This document shows, in pieces, positions 16,315-24,488 of a stretch of 51,543 nucleotides of DNA. The DNA comes from Methanobrevibacter sp. GTDB taxonomy: Archaea; Methanobacteriota; Methanobacteria; Methanobacteriales; Methanobacteriaceae. The stretch's first letter is position 1; each line of letters starts with the position of its first letter. The notes below the pieces were generated by a model that saw only the letters and a program-made list of their open reading frames with translations, made no database searches and was not told where the DNA came from. The translations under genes were made by a program, and so were the position numbers. The stretch covers positions 1-51,543 of the forward strand of contig NZ_JAUNXR010000006.1 in assembly GCF_030539665.1 (NCBI RefSeq). The letters are read 5' to 3'.

Positions 16315-16530
16315 TTAAAGTTGGATTTTATCTGCGTATGCATCGTATGCAAGAACTATGTTGAATATGATTCCAAGCCATGAAATGTTTCCACATTGCA
16401 ACAAATAGTCTACAATGATTATAATAATGAAGATACCAATCCATTTCCATGTTGGTCTGCCAGTGGTTATTGCCTGACCTAATCCCGGGAAGAAGAATGA
16501 GATAATAGCTGGTATAATTCCTGGTTGCAT
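16315..16530 (-). CDS. Small TM2-like membrane protein (paralogue 1)
   Basis: This 71-residue protein has the pattern AIISFFFPGLGQAITTGRPTWKW followed by two hydrophobic helices and ends AYDAYADKIQL. The FFPGLGQ element and the paired helices resemble TM2-type or archaeal small membrane proteins of unknown function. Its ATG at 16530 follows an AGGAGG-type ribosome site. The gene next upstream (16590-16841) is a clear paralogue, so the pair arose by tandem duplication. Confidence 0.75.
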   Translation of the reverse strand: MQPGIIPAIISFFFPGLGQAITTGRPTWKWIGIFIIIIIVDYLLQCGNISWLGIIFNIVLAYDAYADKIQL

Positions 16531-16589
16531 TATGAACCTCCTTTAAATTCAATTAATCTTTATTTTTATTATTATAGTATTTAAATTGT

Positions 16590-16841
16590 TTACAATTTAA
16601 TTTTACCGTAATATGCATCATATGCAAATATAATACTGATTATGACTGACAGTATTACTGCTCCATGGATTGATTTTGTGTAGAAGAACTCAAAGTTTCC
16701 AACTATATTTCTTACTATTATGAAAATAATAAAAATCAAAACCCATTTCCATGTGGATCTTCCTTCTGTTATTGCCTGTCCCATTCCTGGAAAGAAGAAT
16801 GATACTACGGCAGGTAGTAATCCTTTTTTCATTTTTTTCAC
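16590..16841 (-). CDS. Small TM2-like membrane protein (paralogue 2)
   Basis: This 83-residue protein shares VSFFFPGMGQAITEGRSTWKW and a terminal AYDAYYGKIKL with its neighbour at 16315-16530, but carries a longer loop (NFEFFYTKSIHGAV) between hydrophobic segments. Two to three membrane helices are predicted. The 59-base gap to the downstream paralogue is T-rich, so the two may be separate transcripts. Function unknown. Confidence 0.75.
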   Translation of the reverse strand: MKKMKKGLLPAVVSFFFPGMGQAITEGRSTWKWVLIFIIFIIVRNIVGNFEFFYTKSIHGAVILSVIISIIFAYDAYYGKIKL

Positions 16842-16999
16842 CTCTACTTCTATAACAAGTCTTATTACATCTTCTTAGTATATAAAGTTATTTTCCTGTT
16901 GTCTTTTTTATAAAACAGCTTGATGATTTGATCATTTGAAATTATATGGGAATGTTGCCAGATACAACAATCAACAATTTAAAAAAAATAATGGAGAGC

Positions 17000-18388
17000 T
17001 TACTCTCCAACACCATCCTCTTTTGATTTGATATAAAGGATAACGATGGCCAATGAGATCAAGGTCAATATTGCCATTATCAATGAGGTTGATGAAAATG
17101 CAGAGACTGAAATCATGTTGTGTGCAACGTTTCCTCCTGCAAGGATTGCCATGAATACAACAGCCATCGCAGCCCCAATGGAACCGATAATCTGTCTGAT
17201 TGTGTTGTTGATGGCAGTAGCGTCCTCAACATCGTTGGAAACCACACTGATTGTCCAGGTTACACAAGGCATCAATCCTAAACCTGCACCGATACATCTG
17301 ATGACCTGTGTGACAATCATATATGTGATGTCTGTCTGGATGTTATAGGTCATCATTGATATGAACCCTACAAATGTGAATATACATGAAAGGATCAATA
17401 CTTTCCTTACTCCTATTCTGGTAGCCAATACAGGACCTACAAAGTTAAATATGATCATAATGATTGTTCCAGGAAGCAAGACAATACCTGCCTCAGTAGC
17501 TGTATGGTATGCAACGCTTTGAACAAATAAAGGAATCATAACATTAATTCCGCACATTGTAAAGTACAAGATAGCTGAAAACAAGGTCCCGAATACGAAA
17601 TACTTGTTTTTAAGTGGTTTTAAGTTAAGCAATGGTTTCTTAATCTTCAATTGTCTTTTTACAAAGAAGAACAATGCAACTACACCTACGATTATTGGCA
17701 ATATCACATATAAGAAGTCAGAACCGAACTGTGCGATGTTGGTAAATCCGAGCATGATTCCGACACATGCAACAACACAAAGGAAAAGTGAGAAACCGTC
17801 AAGAGGATATTCCTCGGTTTCGAAGTTGATGTTTGCAACGATTATTCCTGCAGCAAGGATTACTATGGTGATTATTGCAAATACGATGAAAATGGCCCTC
17901 CAGCTTAATGAATCGATGATTATTCCACCAAGGGTAGGTGCCAATGCAGGTGCGATTCCAATGATCAAACCGAAAAGACCCATGAATATCTGCCATTTTT
18001 CCTTTGGAATTACCTTAAAGAGAACAATCTGAGTTACAGGAAGCAGAATACCACATCCGATAGCCTGGATTACACGTGCAATTACCAATACAAATATGTT
18101 AGGTGCAAAATAAGCTACAAAACATCCTATGATGAATAAAAGCAGAGATGATGATAGGATTGTTTTTACGGTAAAACGCTTGGTAATGTAAGCGGATGTT
18201 GGAATCATCACTCCTAAAACCAATAAAAATGCTGAATAAACCCATTGGGCAGTTGTTGAGTTTATTGCAAAATCTTTCATAATGTCAGTTAAACCTGTTG
18301 TAACTACACTTTGAGAAGCGCTCATCAGTGCAGCTGCCAAGATAAAAATTATAAGGGTTGAAAACCCTTCGCTTTTTGATAAATTCAT
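17000..18388 (-). CDS. MFS multidrug efflux transporter, DHA2 (EmrB/QacA) type
   Basis: This 462-residue integral membrane protein belongs to the major facilitator superfamily, drug:H+ antiporters with about 14 helices. Motif C is seen in GIAPALAPTLGGIIID after FMGLFGLI, and motif A-like residues follow helix 2 (PTSAYITKRF). It probably exports toxic compounds in exchange for protons. The gene is monocistronic. A palindromic site at 18450-18461 lies 62 bases upstream of its start, beside a TATA-like ATATAAAA at 18440-18447 on the opposite reading, so a MarR-type regulator could control it. Substrate unknown. Confidence 0.9.
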   Translation of the reverse strand: MNLSKSEGFSTLIIFILAAALMSASQSVVTTGLTDIMKDFAINSTTAQWVYSAFLLVLGVMIPTSAYITKRFTVKTILSSSLLLFIIGCFVAYFAPNIFVLVIARVIQAIGCGILLPVTQIVLFKVIPKEKWQIFMGLFGLIIGIAPALAPTLGGIIIDSLSWRAIFIVFAIITIVILAAGIIVANINFETEEYPLDGFSLFLCVVACVGIMLGFTNIAQFGSDFLYVILPIIVGVVALFFFVKRQLKIKKPLLNLKPLKNKYFVFGTLFSAILYFTMCGINVMIPLFVQSVAYHTATEAGIVLLPGTIIMIIFNFVGPVLATRIGVRKVLILSCIFTFVGFISMMTYNIQTDITYMIVTQVIRCIGAGLGLMPCVTWTISVVSNDVEDATAINNTIRQIIGSIGAAMAVVFMAILAGGNVAHNMISVSAFSSTSLIMAILTLISLAIVILYIKSKEDGVGE

Positions 18389-18449
18389 TATATTAATTTC
18401 CTACAGTTTTTATAACAGTTATATCTTTTATTTTCATCATATAAAAAAC

Positions 18450-18461
18450 TTGCTTAGGCAA
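18450..18461. promoter_or_regulatory. Palindromic operator TTGCTTAGGCAA
   Basis: This 12-base near-palindrome lies in the 127-base gap between the divergent efflux-pump gene and the 18516 gene. It sits directly upstream of the TATA-like box of the pump gene, where a regulator would interfere with or recruit TFB/TBP. Two sites of the same form occur at 45594-45605 and 45617-45628, so it looks like the recognition site of a dimeric winged-helix regulator. The regulator itself is not in the window. Confidence 0.5.
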
Positions 18462-18515
18462 CTAATTTAATTATTTTAAATAAAAAATACATATATTGTT
18501 AACAAGTGATAAACA

Positions 18516-19112
18516 ATGAATTCAAAAAAACTAATTATAATATGTGCTGCCATAATCATCTCCATAGCAGGAGTCTCAAGCGTTCTTATTTTAACACACA
18601 ACAGTCAGGAAGAAACAGAACTAAGCATTACATCCCCTTCAACAATAGTTATTGGAGATAATGTATCAGTTAAGCTAGCCGCCGAAAACGGAACATCAAT
18701 AGCAAACCAAACAATAAACATCAGCCTCATATCTCCCGACGGCAAGAAAATAACTGTAAATGCAGTTACAGATGATGAAGGAATCGCCAGCTATGGAATT
18801 TCAGACATTTCAGCGGGAAACTACACTCTGGAATGCCTGTTTGAGGGAAATGACGAATACAAGGAATCAAATGCAACCTCTCCATTGGAAGTGAAGGAAA
18901 TGGTGGTTGAAAAACATGTGACAAAATCATCAGACTCAGAAGATTCAAATTCCTGCCATCATGGATATCCAAGCATATATGAATGCCCTACATGTTACAA
19001 TAAAAAGGTAGCTAGCGAATGGGCCTATTTTGATCCTTCCACTGCTGAAACTCCAGAACAGGCACAATTCATTAAAGACCACAATGCAATAATAGATGCT
19101 GCCAGGAAATGA
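18516..19112 (+). CDS. Membrane-anchored surface protein with Ig-like domain
   Basis: This 198-residue protein has an N-terminal signal anchor (LIIICAAIIISIAGVSSVLIL) and then a beta-sandwich of the bacterial/archaeal Ig type (residues ~40-130; GTSIANQTINISLISPDGK and GIASYGISDISAGNYTLECL). Such domains are common in Methanobrevibacter adhesin-like proteins. A C-terminal segment holds CPTCYNKKVASEWAYF and conserved-looking Cys/His residues. It is probably exposed outside the cell. Exact role unknown. Confidence 0.75.
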   Translation: MNSKKLIIICAAIIISIAGVSSVLILTHNSQEETELSITSPSTIVIGDNVSVKLAAENGTSIANQTINISLISPDGKKITVNAVTDDEGIASYGISDISAGNYTLECLFEGNDEYKESNATSPLEVKEMVVEKHVTKSSDSEDSNSCHHGYPSIYECPTCYNKKVASEWAYFDPSTAETPEQAQFIKDHNAIIDAARK

Positions 19113-19194
19113 TGGCAGTTTAGGGAGCATTGATTCCTGTTCCTTCTTTTTTTAATCAATAATTTTAAAATAAGATAATAACAAAATTATAATC

Positions 19195-19551
19195 ATGAAC
19201 AATAAACAATTGATTGTAATAGTAATTGCAATAATCGCTGCAGGCTGCATTGTTGCAGGAGCAATTTATTTTTCAAATTCCAATAGCGAGCCTACAAATA
19301 TGACTATTGCAAATAATACCACCAATATTACTGAAAATGAATCTGGAGAAATTGATAAAACAGTTGAATCCACTTCAAATAAACAAAATAGCCAAGATGA
19401 TGCTGTGGAGTGGGCGCATAAGAACCAAATTGATGGAAAAAGTCGTTATCAATCAGACAGGGCTGACGAATCCATTAGGCAAACACAAAATGACCCATCA
19501 CACGGAGGGCCGGGATCAGGCCATTGTCCCGCATGTGACCCTTATGCATAG
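19195..19551 (+). CDS. Small anchored surface protein, MNNKQL family
   Basis: This 118-residue protein begins MNNKQLIVIVIAIIAAGCIV, followed by an Asn/Thr-rich sequon region (TIANNTTNITENESGE) and a Gly/Cys-rich tail ending GHCPACDPYA. The N-terminal half is clearly paralogous to 12982-13299 and to the pseudogene at 46408-46725, while tails differ, so it is a family with a fixed anchor and variable ends. The Gly-rich, CPAC tail also recalls the Cys motif of the upstream gene (CPTC). Function unknown. Confidence 0.75.
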   Translation: MNNKQLIVIVIAIIAAGCIVAGAIYFSNSNSEPTNMTIANNTTNITENESGEIDKTVESTSNKQNSQDDAVEWAHKNQIDGKSRYQSDRADESIRQTQNDPSHGGPGSGHCPACDPYA

Positions 19552-19646
19552 CCAATTAATTTTAGTGGTTCTTTGATTATGAAATTTCTACTAAAATTTA
19601 TCTTTTTTTGATTAAGCAAAATTTCCAATTATTTAATAATATAAGT

Positions 19647-19681
19647 TTATTTATGTTTACACTAAAGACATCTAAAAAAAC
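19647..19681 (-). repeat. Diverged inverted copy of the 35-bp dispersed repeat
   Basis: Bases 19664-19681 (AAAGACATCTAAAAAAAC) are an exact 18-base reverse complement of 14017-14034 in copy 3. The rest (TTTATTTATGTTT before it) matches the remaining part of the repeat with several differences and the same spacing as copy 3. It lies 96 bases after a MNNKQL-family gene. Confidence 0.65.
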
Positions 19682-19699
19682 AAATAAATAAAATTTGAG

Positions 19700-19723
19700 T
19701 GAGGAAGTATTTTTACTTCCTCA
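19700..19723. terminator. Perfect hairpin with T-rich loop
   Basis: TGAGGAAGTA (19700-19709) and TACTTCCTCA (19714-19723) form a perfect 10-bp stem with a TTTT loop. Downstream lies CACTATTTTTATG. It may be a transcript-end structure for the 19195 gene, although it is 149 bases past the stop, or a relic of an inserted element. Confidence 0.4.
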
Positions 19724-19962
19724 GATATTTCACTATTTTTATGATGAGTTCAGTAACAATTATGGTTGCTGAGACATCATTTAAGTTTTTCATGTTTATT
19801 TATGTTTACATGAAAGGCACTGAAAAATGCCTAACACTTCTGTCTTCCTTATAATAGTTTGTTTGCTCAATTCTCCTTTTACAAATTAGTTTAATTCTTT
19901 AAATGATATATTCTAAAAATCTAAAGACATCCAAAACTATTTTATTTCCTGTAAACCATTTT

Positions 19963-20376
19963 TCAATTGAAAATCAATCTCCCATTTACCCATTCTGTGT
20001 CAAAATAGCTGTCGTCACTGGATTGGGTGACTATGAGGGAGTAGTATTCTCCACTGTAGTTTCCTATCCACATTCCCCATGGCCTATAGAATTCAGCATG
20101 CATGTATTCCACTTCCTTAGAATGAGGATTGTTCATTGAAGAGTTATGGATTGTTATTTCAGCCCATCTTCCTTGGCTGTCAGTTATTTCAAAGGATGTG
20201 GTGTTGTCTTCAGTTTCCTGATTTTCACATTGAAATCCTGTTATATTGAATTGGATGTGTCCGTCATCAGTTATGTTGATTGTGGAAACATCTTCAAATG
20301 CCATGCTTTGGCTTATGGACAATGCAAATGTCATCATGAGAATGCACAGCGCCAAATGATTTCTGTCAAACTTCAT
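19963..20376 (-). CDS. Secreted protein of unknown function
   Basis: This 137-residue protein has a signal peptide (LALCILMMTFALSISQSMAF) and an all-beta ectodomain with several sequons (TINITDDGHIQFNITGF, DNTTSF, HNSSMNN). No membrane anchor remains after cleavage, so it is probably released or held by partners. No family recognised. It stands alone, transcribed towards the repeat-relic gap. Confidence 0.65.
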   Translation of the reverse strand: MKFDRNHLALCILMMTFALSISQSMAFEDVSTINITDDGHIQFNITGFQCENQETEDNTTSFEITDSQGRWAEITIHNSSMNNPHSKEVEYMHAEFYRPWGMWIGNYSGEYYSLIVTQSSDDSYFDTEWVNGRLIFN

Positions 20377-20456
20377 ATTGTCACCATATTAAGTTAAAGA
20401 TATTTATCATTATATTTAATTTATTTGATTATATCATGAAAAGGTAAAGTTAACCC

Positions 20457-21062
20457 TCAAATAAGACCTTTCATGATTCCTTCATCGCTGGCTGAAAGGT
20501 CAACAAGCTTTCCACTCCTCATGAATACGAAATGGTACCATACCGGAGGCTCTAGATCATCGACAAAGTAATATCCCGGCCTGCTATTTATTGTCCTGTT
20601 TTCTATTTCAAATCCTGAATCTTCAAGATAGATGTCAAGATAGCCGGAACTCATTGATGCTCCGCTTTCAAGCTTGCCTACAAGGATTCTCAAAGTATCG
20701 TTGCCTTTTCTGAAGTATTTGATGTATACGTCAACAGTATTGTCTTCCTCTCCCAATACCTTGGTCCTGTTTGACGAATATTCCTCATATCCCTTAGGAA
20801 CATTGAATATCAGCCCTCCAAGAGAGGTTGTGTTTTGTGTTTCAGGAACTGTAGTGTTGTTTGCAGGTGCAGTGACGTTTGCAGGAGCTTCCGTATCTTC
20901 AGAACCCATTGCAATTGCCAGAATGATGATAATGCCTGCAATGACTGCTGCCGCTGCAACATATTTTCTTTTGGGTAATTGCCTTTTGAATCTGTGGCCG
21001 CATTTTCTGCAGTATCTAGCCCCATCCACATTTTCCTTTCCGCATTTTGGACAGTATACCAT
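20457..21062 (-). CDS. Zinc-ribbon, membrane-anchored protein
   Basis: This 201-residue protein has an N-terminal zinc ribbon (CPKCGKENVDGARYCRKCG), one membrane helix (AAAAVIAGIIIILAIAMG), a sequon-rich linker and an extracellular beta domain (residues ~85-201; FNVPKGYEEY, YIKYFRKGNDTLRILVG). The same ribbon-helix-ectodomain plan is common in Methanobrevibacter. It lies 14 bases downstream of the 21077 gene, whose ectodomain looks similar (FKIPLEYENG, PVKYIKYNG), so the two probably form an operon. The protein stops soon after the last strand (ASDEGIMKGLI), shorter than the partner. Function unknown. Confidence 0.72.
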   Translation of the reverse strand: MVYCPKCGKENVDGARYCRKCGHRFKRQLPKRKYVAAAAVIAGIIIILAIAMGSEDTEAPANVTAPANNTTVPETQNTTSLGGLIFNVPKGYEEYSSNRTKVLGEEDNTVDVYIKYFRKGNDTLRILVGKLESGASMSSGYLDIYLEDSGFEIENRTINSRPGYYFVDDLEPPVWYHFVFMRSGKLVDLSASDEGIMKGLI

Positions 21063-21076
21063 ATTTACCCTCTTTT

Positions 21077-21622
21077 TTACCAGTCACCGTATGCCTCGTA
21101 TTCTTCCCAGTCCTCAATGTCGTCATATGGATCCATATCATAGTAGACATTTCTTTGACTTTCCCTGTAGCCTTCAAGTGCCTTTGTCAACTTTCCATAA
21201 AATGCATCGATTGATATGGATGGCATTGCTGAAGTAGCTATGATTTCTTCAATTTCGGGAGTCATGCTTGTTCCCTTCCACATTATGCAATATATTGAAT
21301 CTCCTGTTGGGAAGTATGCCCTTGACCATTGGCCGTTGTACTTGATGTATTTGACCGGATGGCCAGCAATTGTCAGATTGTCTTCAATTACAGTAGGGTT
21401 TTCAGCTATGAATCCATAGTTGGCTTCTAGTATCTCGTCTACTGCCGCCAGAGTGAAGCTTCCTGATTCATATGAATATGTCATGAATTTTCCGTTCTCA
21501 TATTCTAGAGGAATTTTAAAGTCATGACCCTTCAGGGATATTTCCTTCCAGTGGGAACTGTCTGTTGCAGCCACTGTAGAAATCATCAGAAATGCAACAA
21601 GTATTATCAGTATTCTTTTCAT
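21077..21622 (-). CDS. Secreted protein, partner of the zinc-ribbon gene
   Basis: This 181-residue protein has a cleavable signal peptide (ILIILVAFLMISTVAATDSS), an ectodomain with HDFKIPLEYENGKF and a very acidic tail (YYDMDPYDDIEDWEEYEAYG). It leads a two-gene operon with the 20457 gene, sharing a related fold. It might bind a cation or a positively charged surface through the tail, but that is a guess. No family recognised. Confidence 0.68.
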   Translation of the reverse strand: MKRILIILVAFLMISTVAATDSSHWKEISLKGHDFKIPLEYENGKFMTYSYESGSFTLAAVDEILEANYGFIAENPTVIEDNLTIAGHPVKYIKYNGQWSRAYFPTGDSIYCIMWKGTSMTPEIEEIIATSAMPSISIDAFYGKLTKALEGYRESQRNVYYDMDPYDDIEDWEEYEAYGDW

Positions 21623-22193
21623 GATATCATTTCTAGTTTTTTGGATTTTTTCTTGAAGTAAAATGCATTACACATTTTAACCACAATATTATATTACAAT
21701 TGAAACATTATAAAATTTTTGGTGAAGAAATCCCATGAGTTTTTGGAAAAATCATTAAAAATTTAGTTCGTTAAACTGTACTATTACGAAGTAGAAAACA
21801 ATCATCAAAATATGGCCGAAATAACTATGGCAAAACATAGTTATTTCTATCACTACATATATATCGTACTAACTCATTTTTATATTTTTTCCAAGTTTTG
21901 AATTTCGACTGAAAAATCATTAAATTTACACTTGAAATGATACTATAATACTTTTTGCAATAAAAAGTAATAAAAAGTAATATTGTAGACATTATACTAC
22001 AAATCTATTTCATGTAAATAATGGTTAGGTATTTATTATGTAAAGTATATTAATAGAAAATATTAATTAATAGAATTATTACAATATATTGAAAGTATAT
22101 TGATACAATAAACATAAGACTTATATTTGTTATGCTAGTGGTAATATTTAATAAGTTATAATATAATCTATACTTCTAATATACCTATCATAC
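21623..22193. other. Intergenic region of 571 bases, very AT-rich
   Basis: No protein or structural RNA gene was found. The stretch holds a perfect 12-bp inverted repeat (21818-21847), a shorter 8-bp inverted repeat (21949-21956 with 21962-21969, TACTTTTT and AAAAAGTA) and a duplicated AAAAAGTAAT. These may be regulatory sites or part of the decay around the ATPase pseudogene to the right. Confidence 0.5.
21818..21847. repeat. Perfect 12-bp inverted repeat
   Basis: GAAATAACTATG (21818-21829) and CATAGTTATTTC (21836-21847) are exact reverse complements around the loop GCAAAA. It lies about 200 bases upstream of the 21622 start codon. It could form an RNA hairpin or bind a dimeric regulator; no promoter element next to it is convincing. 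Confidence 0.7.
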
Positions 22194-22951
22194 TTATTTA
22201 AGAACTCCTATTGGTAATACTTTTATGCCATCTTTACGAGTATATGCAACTGGACCCCCATTTACAATAGCTAAAAAACTTGGTTCCCTCATACCTTTTT
22301 CTTTAATAGCTTCTTTTAATTTAATAAGATTTTTTGCACCCTTTTCTTCTTCAGATGAACCTAGCTTAAAATCAATTAAAGCATAACTTCCATCCCTTAA
22401 ATGAATAACACAATCAACTTCTAGATTATTCCTATCTCCATAATATGAAATTTTACCATCATATAATGAAGTATAAACACTTAAATCACGAATACATATG
22501 TTTTCAAAAATAAAGCCAAAAGTATTTAAATTTGATACTTTGCCATTTGATTCATTACTTTCATATAAACTCATAGGTCTCATCATTGAACGAATTATTC
22601 TACCTGTTCCACTATGCATTATCTTGTTTTCATCAACAGAAGTGGAACTGTTAATATGTATAATCCATCTCCTTCTGATTTATCAACACTAATTCGAACA
22701 GCATCCCATATGACTGGAGCAATCTGCCATTCATCAATCAATCTTGGTTTTTCTCCATTTAAAAGAGCAGATGGTTTAACCTCAGCTAATCTAAGATAAG
22801 CATTCCTCTCATCAGGATTATGTAATTCTAAAATACTATTGGCATGTCTTGAAGCAGTTGTGGTTTTTCCGCACCATTTTGGTCCAACTATTAAAACAGC
22901 ACCTTCAGTTTGCAACCAACCAATAAAAAATCCATGATTAAATACAATCAC
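22194..22951 (-). pseudogene. AAA / DUF4143 ATPase, frameshifted and internally deleted
   Basis: These remains belong to the DUF4143 family of archaeal/bacterial AAA ATPases with a C-terminal nuclease-like fold. The first piece (22951 down to ~22650) has Walker A VGPKWCGKTTTA, the RLAEVKPSALL segment and LIDEWQ. A single missing base near 22648 (ACAGTTCC where ACAGGTTCC would keep frame) shifts the reading so that ILTGSTSVDEN... is lost. The second piece (22619-22194) continues with SGTGRI, MRPMSLYES, then jumps from GKVSN to LNTFGFIFENICIRDL, skipping the central ~170 residues normal for the family, and ends with DCVIHLRDGSYALIDFKLG. It is a pseudogene with at least two lesions. Confidence 0.88.
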
Positions 22952-23018
22952 TTTTTAATAATAAATTTATACTTTAAACATAATAATATTAATAAGGAGT
23001 ATTGTTTGAGGGAGAATA

Positions 23019-24482
23019 ATGAAAATTATCTTTAAGGATTTTAAAATAAAGGAAGGGAGAATTGATTTTAAAATTGAAGGCGATGATTTAGACGGATCAG
23101 AGATATATTTTGACCTGTCTGAGGATATAATCCCTTCCAACGATTCCATTGCATATTCCATAGCTACTCTTGCAGGAGAGAAGTATGATAAGATGATTAT
23201 TGAAGATTTGACTGTTTCACCAAGCGTCAAAAAGAATATTGAGGAATATGCATCAGCTACAGTTACTGTTGAAATAGGTGAAGAGGCCCCTAAAAAGGAG
23301 AAGGAGAATTTTACTCTTAATTTCAGCGGAGGCTTTGACAGTCTGGCCACCTATACTCTAATGCCTGAGAATACGGAACTTGTATATCTGGAATTTGGCG
23401 GTGATTTTGAACGTGAAGTAAAATTCTTTAAAAGATTCAATCCTTACAGGGTTAAAACCAATCTTGTTACAGAGGGATTCAATAGAAACACTGAGGAATT
23501 TATGGGAATTGGAACACTGTTGTACTCAGACTATTTGAATACAGGATATACTGTCTTTGGAACCATTATGAAACCTAACTATATGTTTTATGTCAAAAAT
23601 CCCAATTCAGATGAAAACCTGTATGAGGCTCCATTTAATTACCATGGTATTAAAACTGTCAAATATGCTCAGGCCTTGACAGAAATTGGAACTGCAATGG
23701 TCGTTTCCCACCATTTTCCCGAACTTGTGGAGGATTCATTCGAATCCCTTGCTCCGGTAGGAAGCGAAAAATACTTCAGAAAGGGTTTGATTTTAGATAC
23801 TGTCAATAAAAAATTCAACAGAAATCTCAATATCTCTCCGGATTTCTCCCATGTCAAATATAAGATGAAATGGGGCCGTTCATTGAATGCTGATTTCATA
23901 AGTTTATATTTAATAAAAAATGGATGTTTGGATTATCTTAATAAACTTTATTTGCATATTCCTAAGGAAGCTATTGAATTTGTAGATGATCTGGATTTGA
24001 ATTTGTATGAAAGGGTCAATACTACTTTTATGGAAAAGACATTTCCTTCAAAGGATGCATTGTCCAAATATCTAACCAAACTGAACGAAGCCGGCGTCAT
24101 CCCGTTTACTGAAAAGGACTATGATGAATTTCGTAAGGTTGCTGACTTTTTAGACAAGTATCATTACATCTATGCACATCCAAAGAATGAAGTAACTACT
24201 GATAATCCTTACCTTGAAGGGTACATTAACCTTAATAAGAGCTATCTGGACCTCAACAACAGTTATTCGGAACTTAATAACAAGAATATGGCTCTAAAAA
24301 AAGAACATAATGCCTTGAGGAAAAACTATTCAGATCTCCATAAGGAGTTTATTGAATTCAAGAAGGATCATTATCAGGGCATAAAGAACTATGAAAATGA
24401 AATTGAAAACCTGAACAACATTATTGACTCCTATCGTTCCAGGAGGGTTGTCAAGTTTGCAAATTCGTTTAAAAGAAGTTGA
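23019..24482 (+). CDS. PP-loop ATP-pyrophosphatase-like protein with C-terminal coiled coil
   Basis: This 487-residue protein has the PP-loop signature SGGFDSLATY (about residue 106), typical of ATP-pyrophosphatase folds such as QueC, asparagine synthetase and tRNA-thiolation enzymes, which activate a carboxylate or carbonyl with ATP. An N-terminal beta-rich domain (residues 1-90) precedes it. The C-terminus (~400-475) is coiled coil (LNKSYLDLNNSYSELNNKN onward) with a basic end (RSRRVVKFANSFKRS). It is not a canonical QueC. No pathway neighbour helps: a pseudogene lies upstream, and the convergent TIGR02452 gene begins after a six-base gap. The product is likely a modified nucleotide, sugar or amino acid. 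Confidence 0.7.
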   Translation: MKIIFKDFKIKEGRIDFKIEGDDLDGSEIYFDLSEDIIPSNDSIAYSIATLAGEKYDKMIIEDLTVSPSVKKNIEEYASATVTVEIGEEAPKKEKENFTLNFSGGFDSLATYTLMPENTELVYLEFGGDFEREVKFFKRFNPYRVKTNLVTEGFNRNTEEFMGIGTLLYSDYLNTGYTVFGTIMKPNYMFYVKNPNSDENLYEAPFNYHGIKTVKYAQALTEIGTAMVVSHHFPELVEDSFESLAPVGSEKYFRKGLILDTVNKKFNRNLNISPDFSHVKYKMKWGRSLNADFISLYLIKNGCLDYLNKLYLHIPKEAIEFVDDLDLNLYERVNTTFMEKTFPSKDALSKYLTKLNEAGVIPFTEKDYDEFRKVADFLDKYHYIYAHPKNEVTTDNPYLEGYINLNKSYLDLNNSYSELNNKNMALKKEHNALRKNYSDLHKEFIEFKKDHYQGIKNYENEIENLNNIIDSYRSRRVVKFANSFKRS

Positions 24483-24488
24483 ATATTT

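Larger units (their letters stand above)
19552..19962. other. Intergenic region of 411 bases with hairpin and repeat relics
   Basis: No gene was found. It holds a diverged inverted copy of the 35-bp repeat (19647-19681), a second partial copy of the GTTTATTTATGTTTACA half of that sequence near 19795-19811, a 10-bp perfect hairpin (19700-19723), and a further AAAGACATC fragment near 19923-19931. The mixture suggests repeated insertion and decay of the same element. Confidence 0.55.

Noticed and set aside
21077-21622. C-terminal acidic tail as an EF-hand calcium site
   Set aside because: The spacing of Asp/Glu does not fit an EF-hand loop; it is simply acidic.
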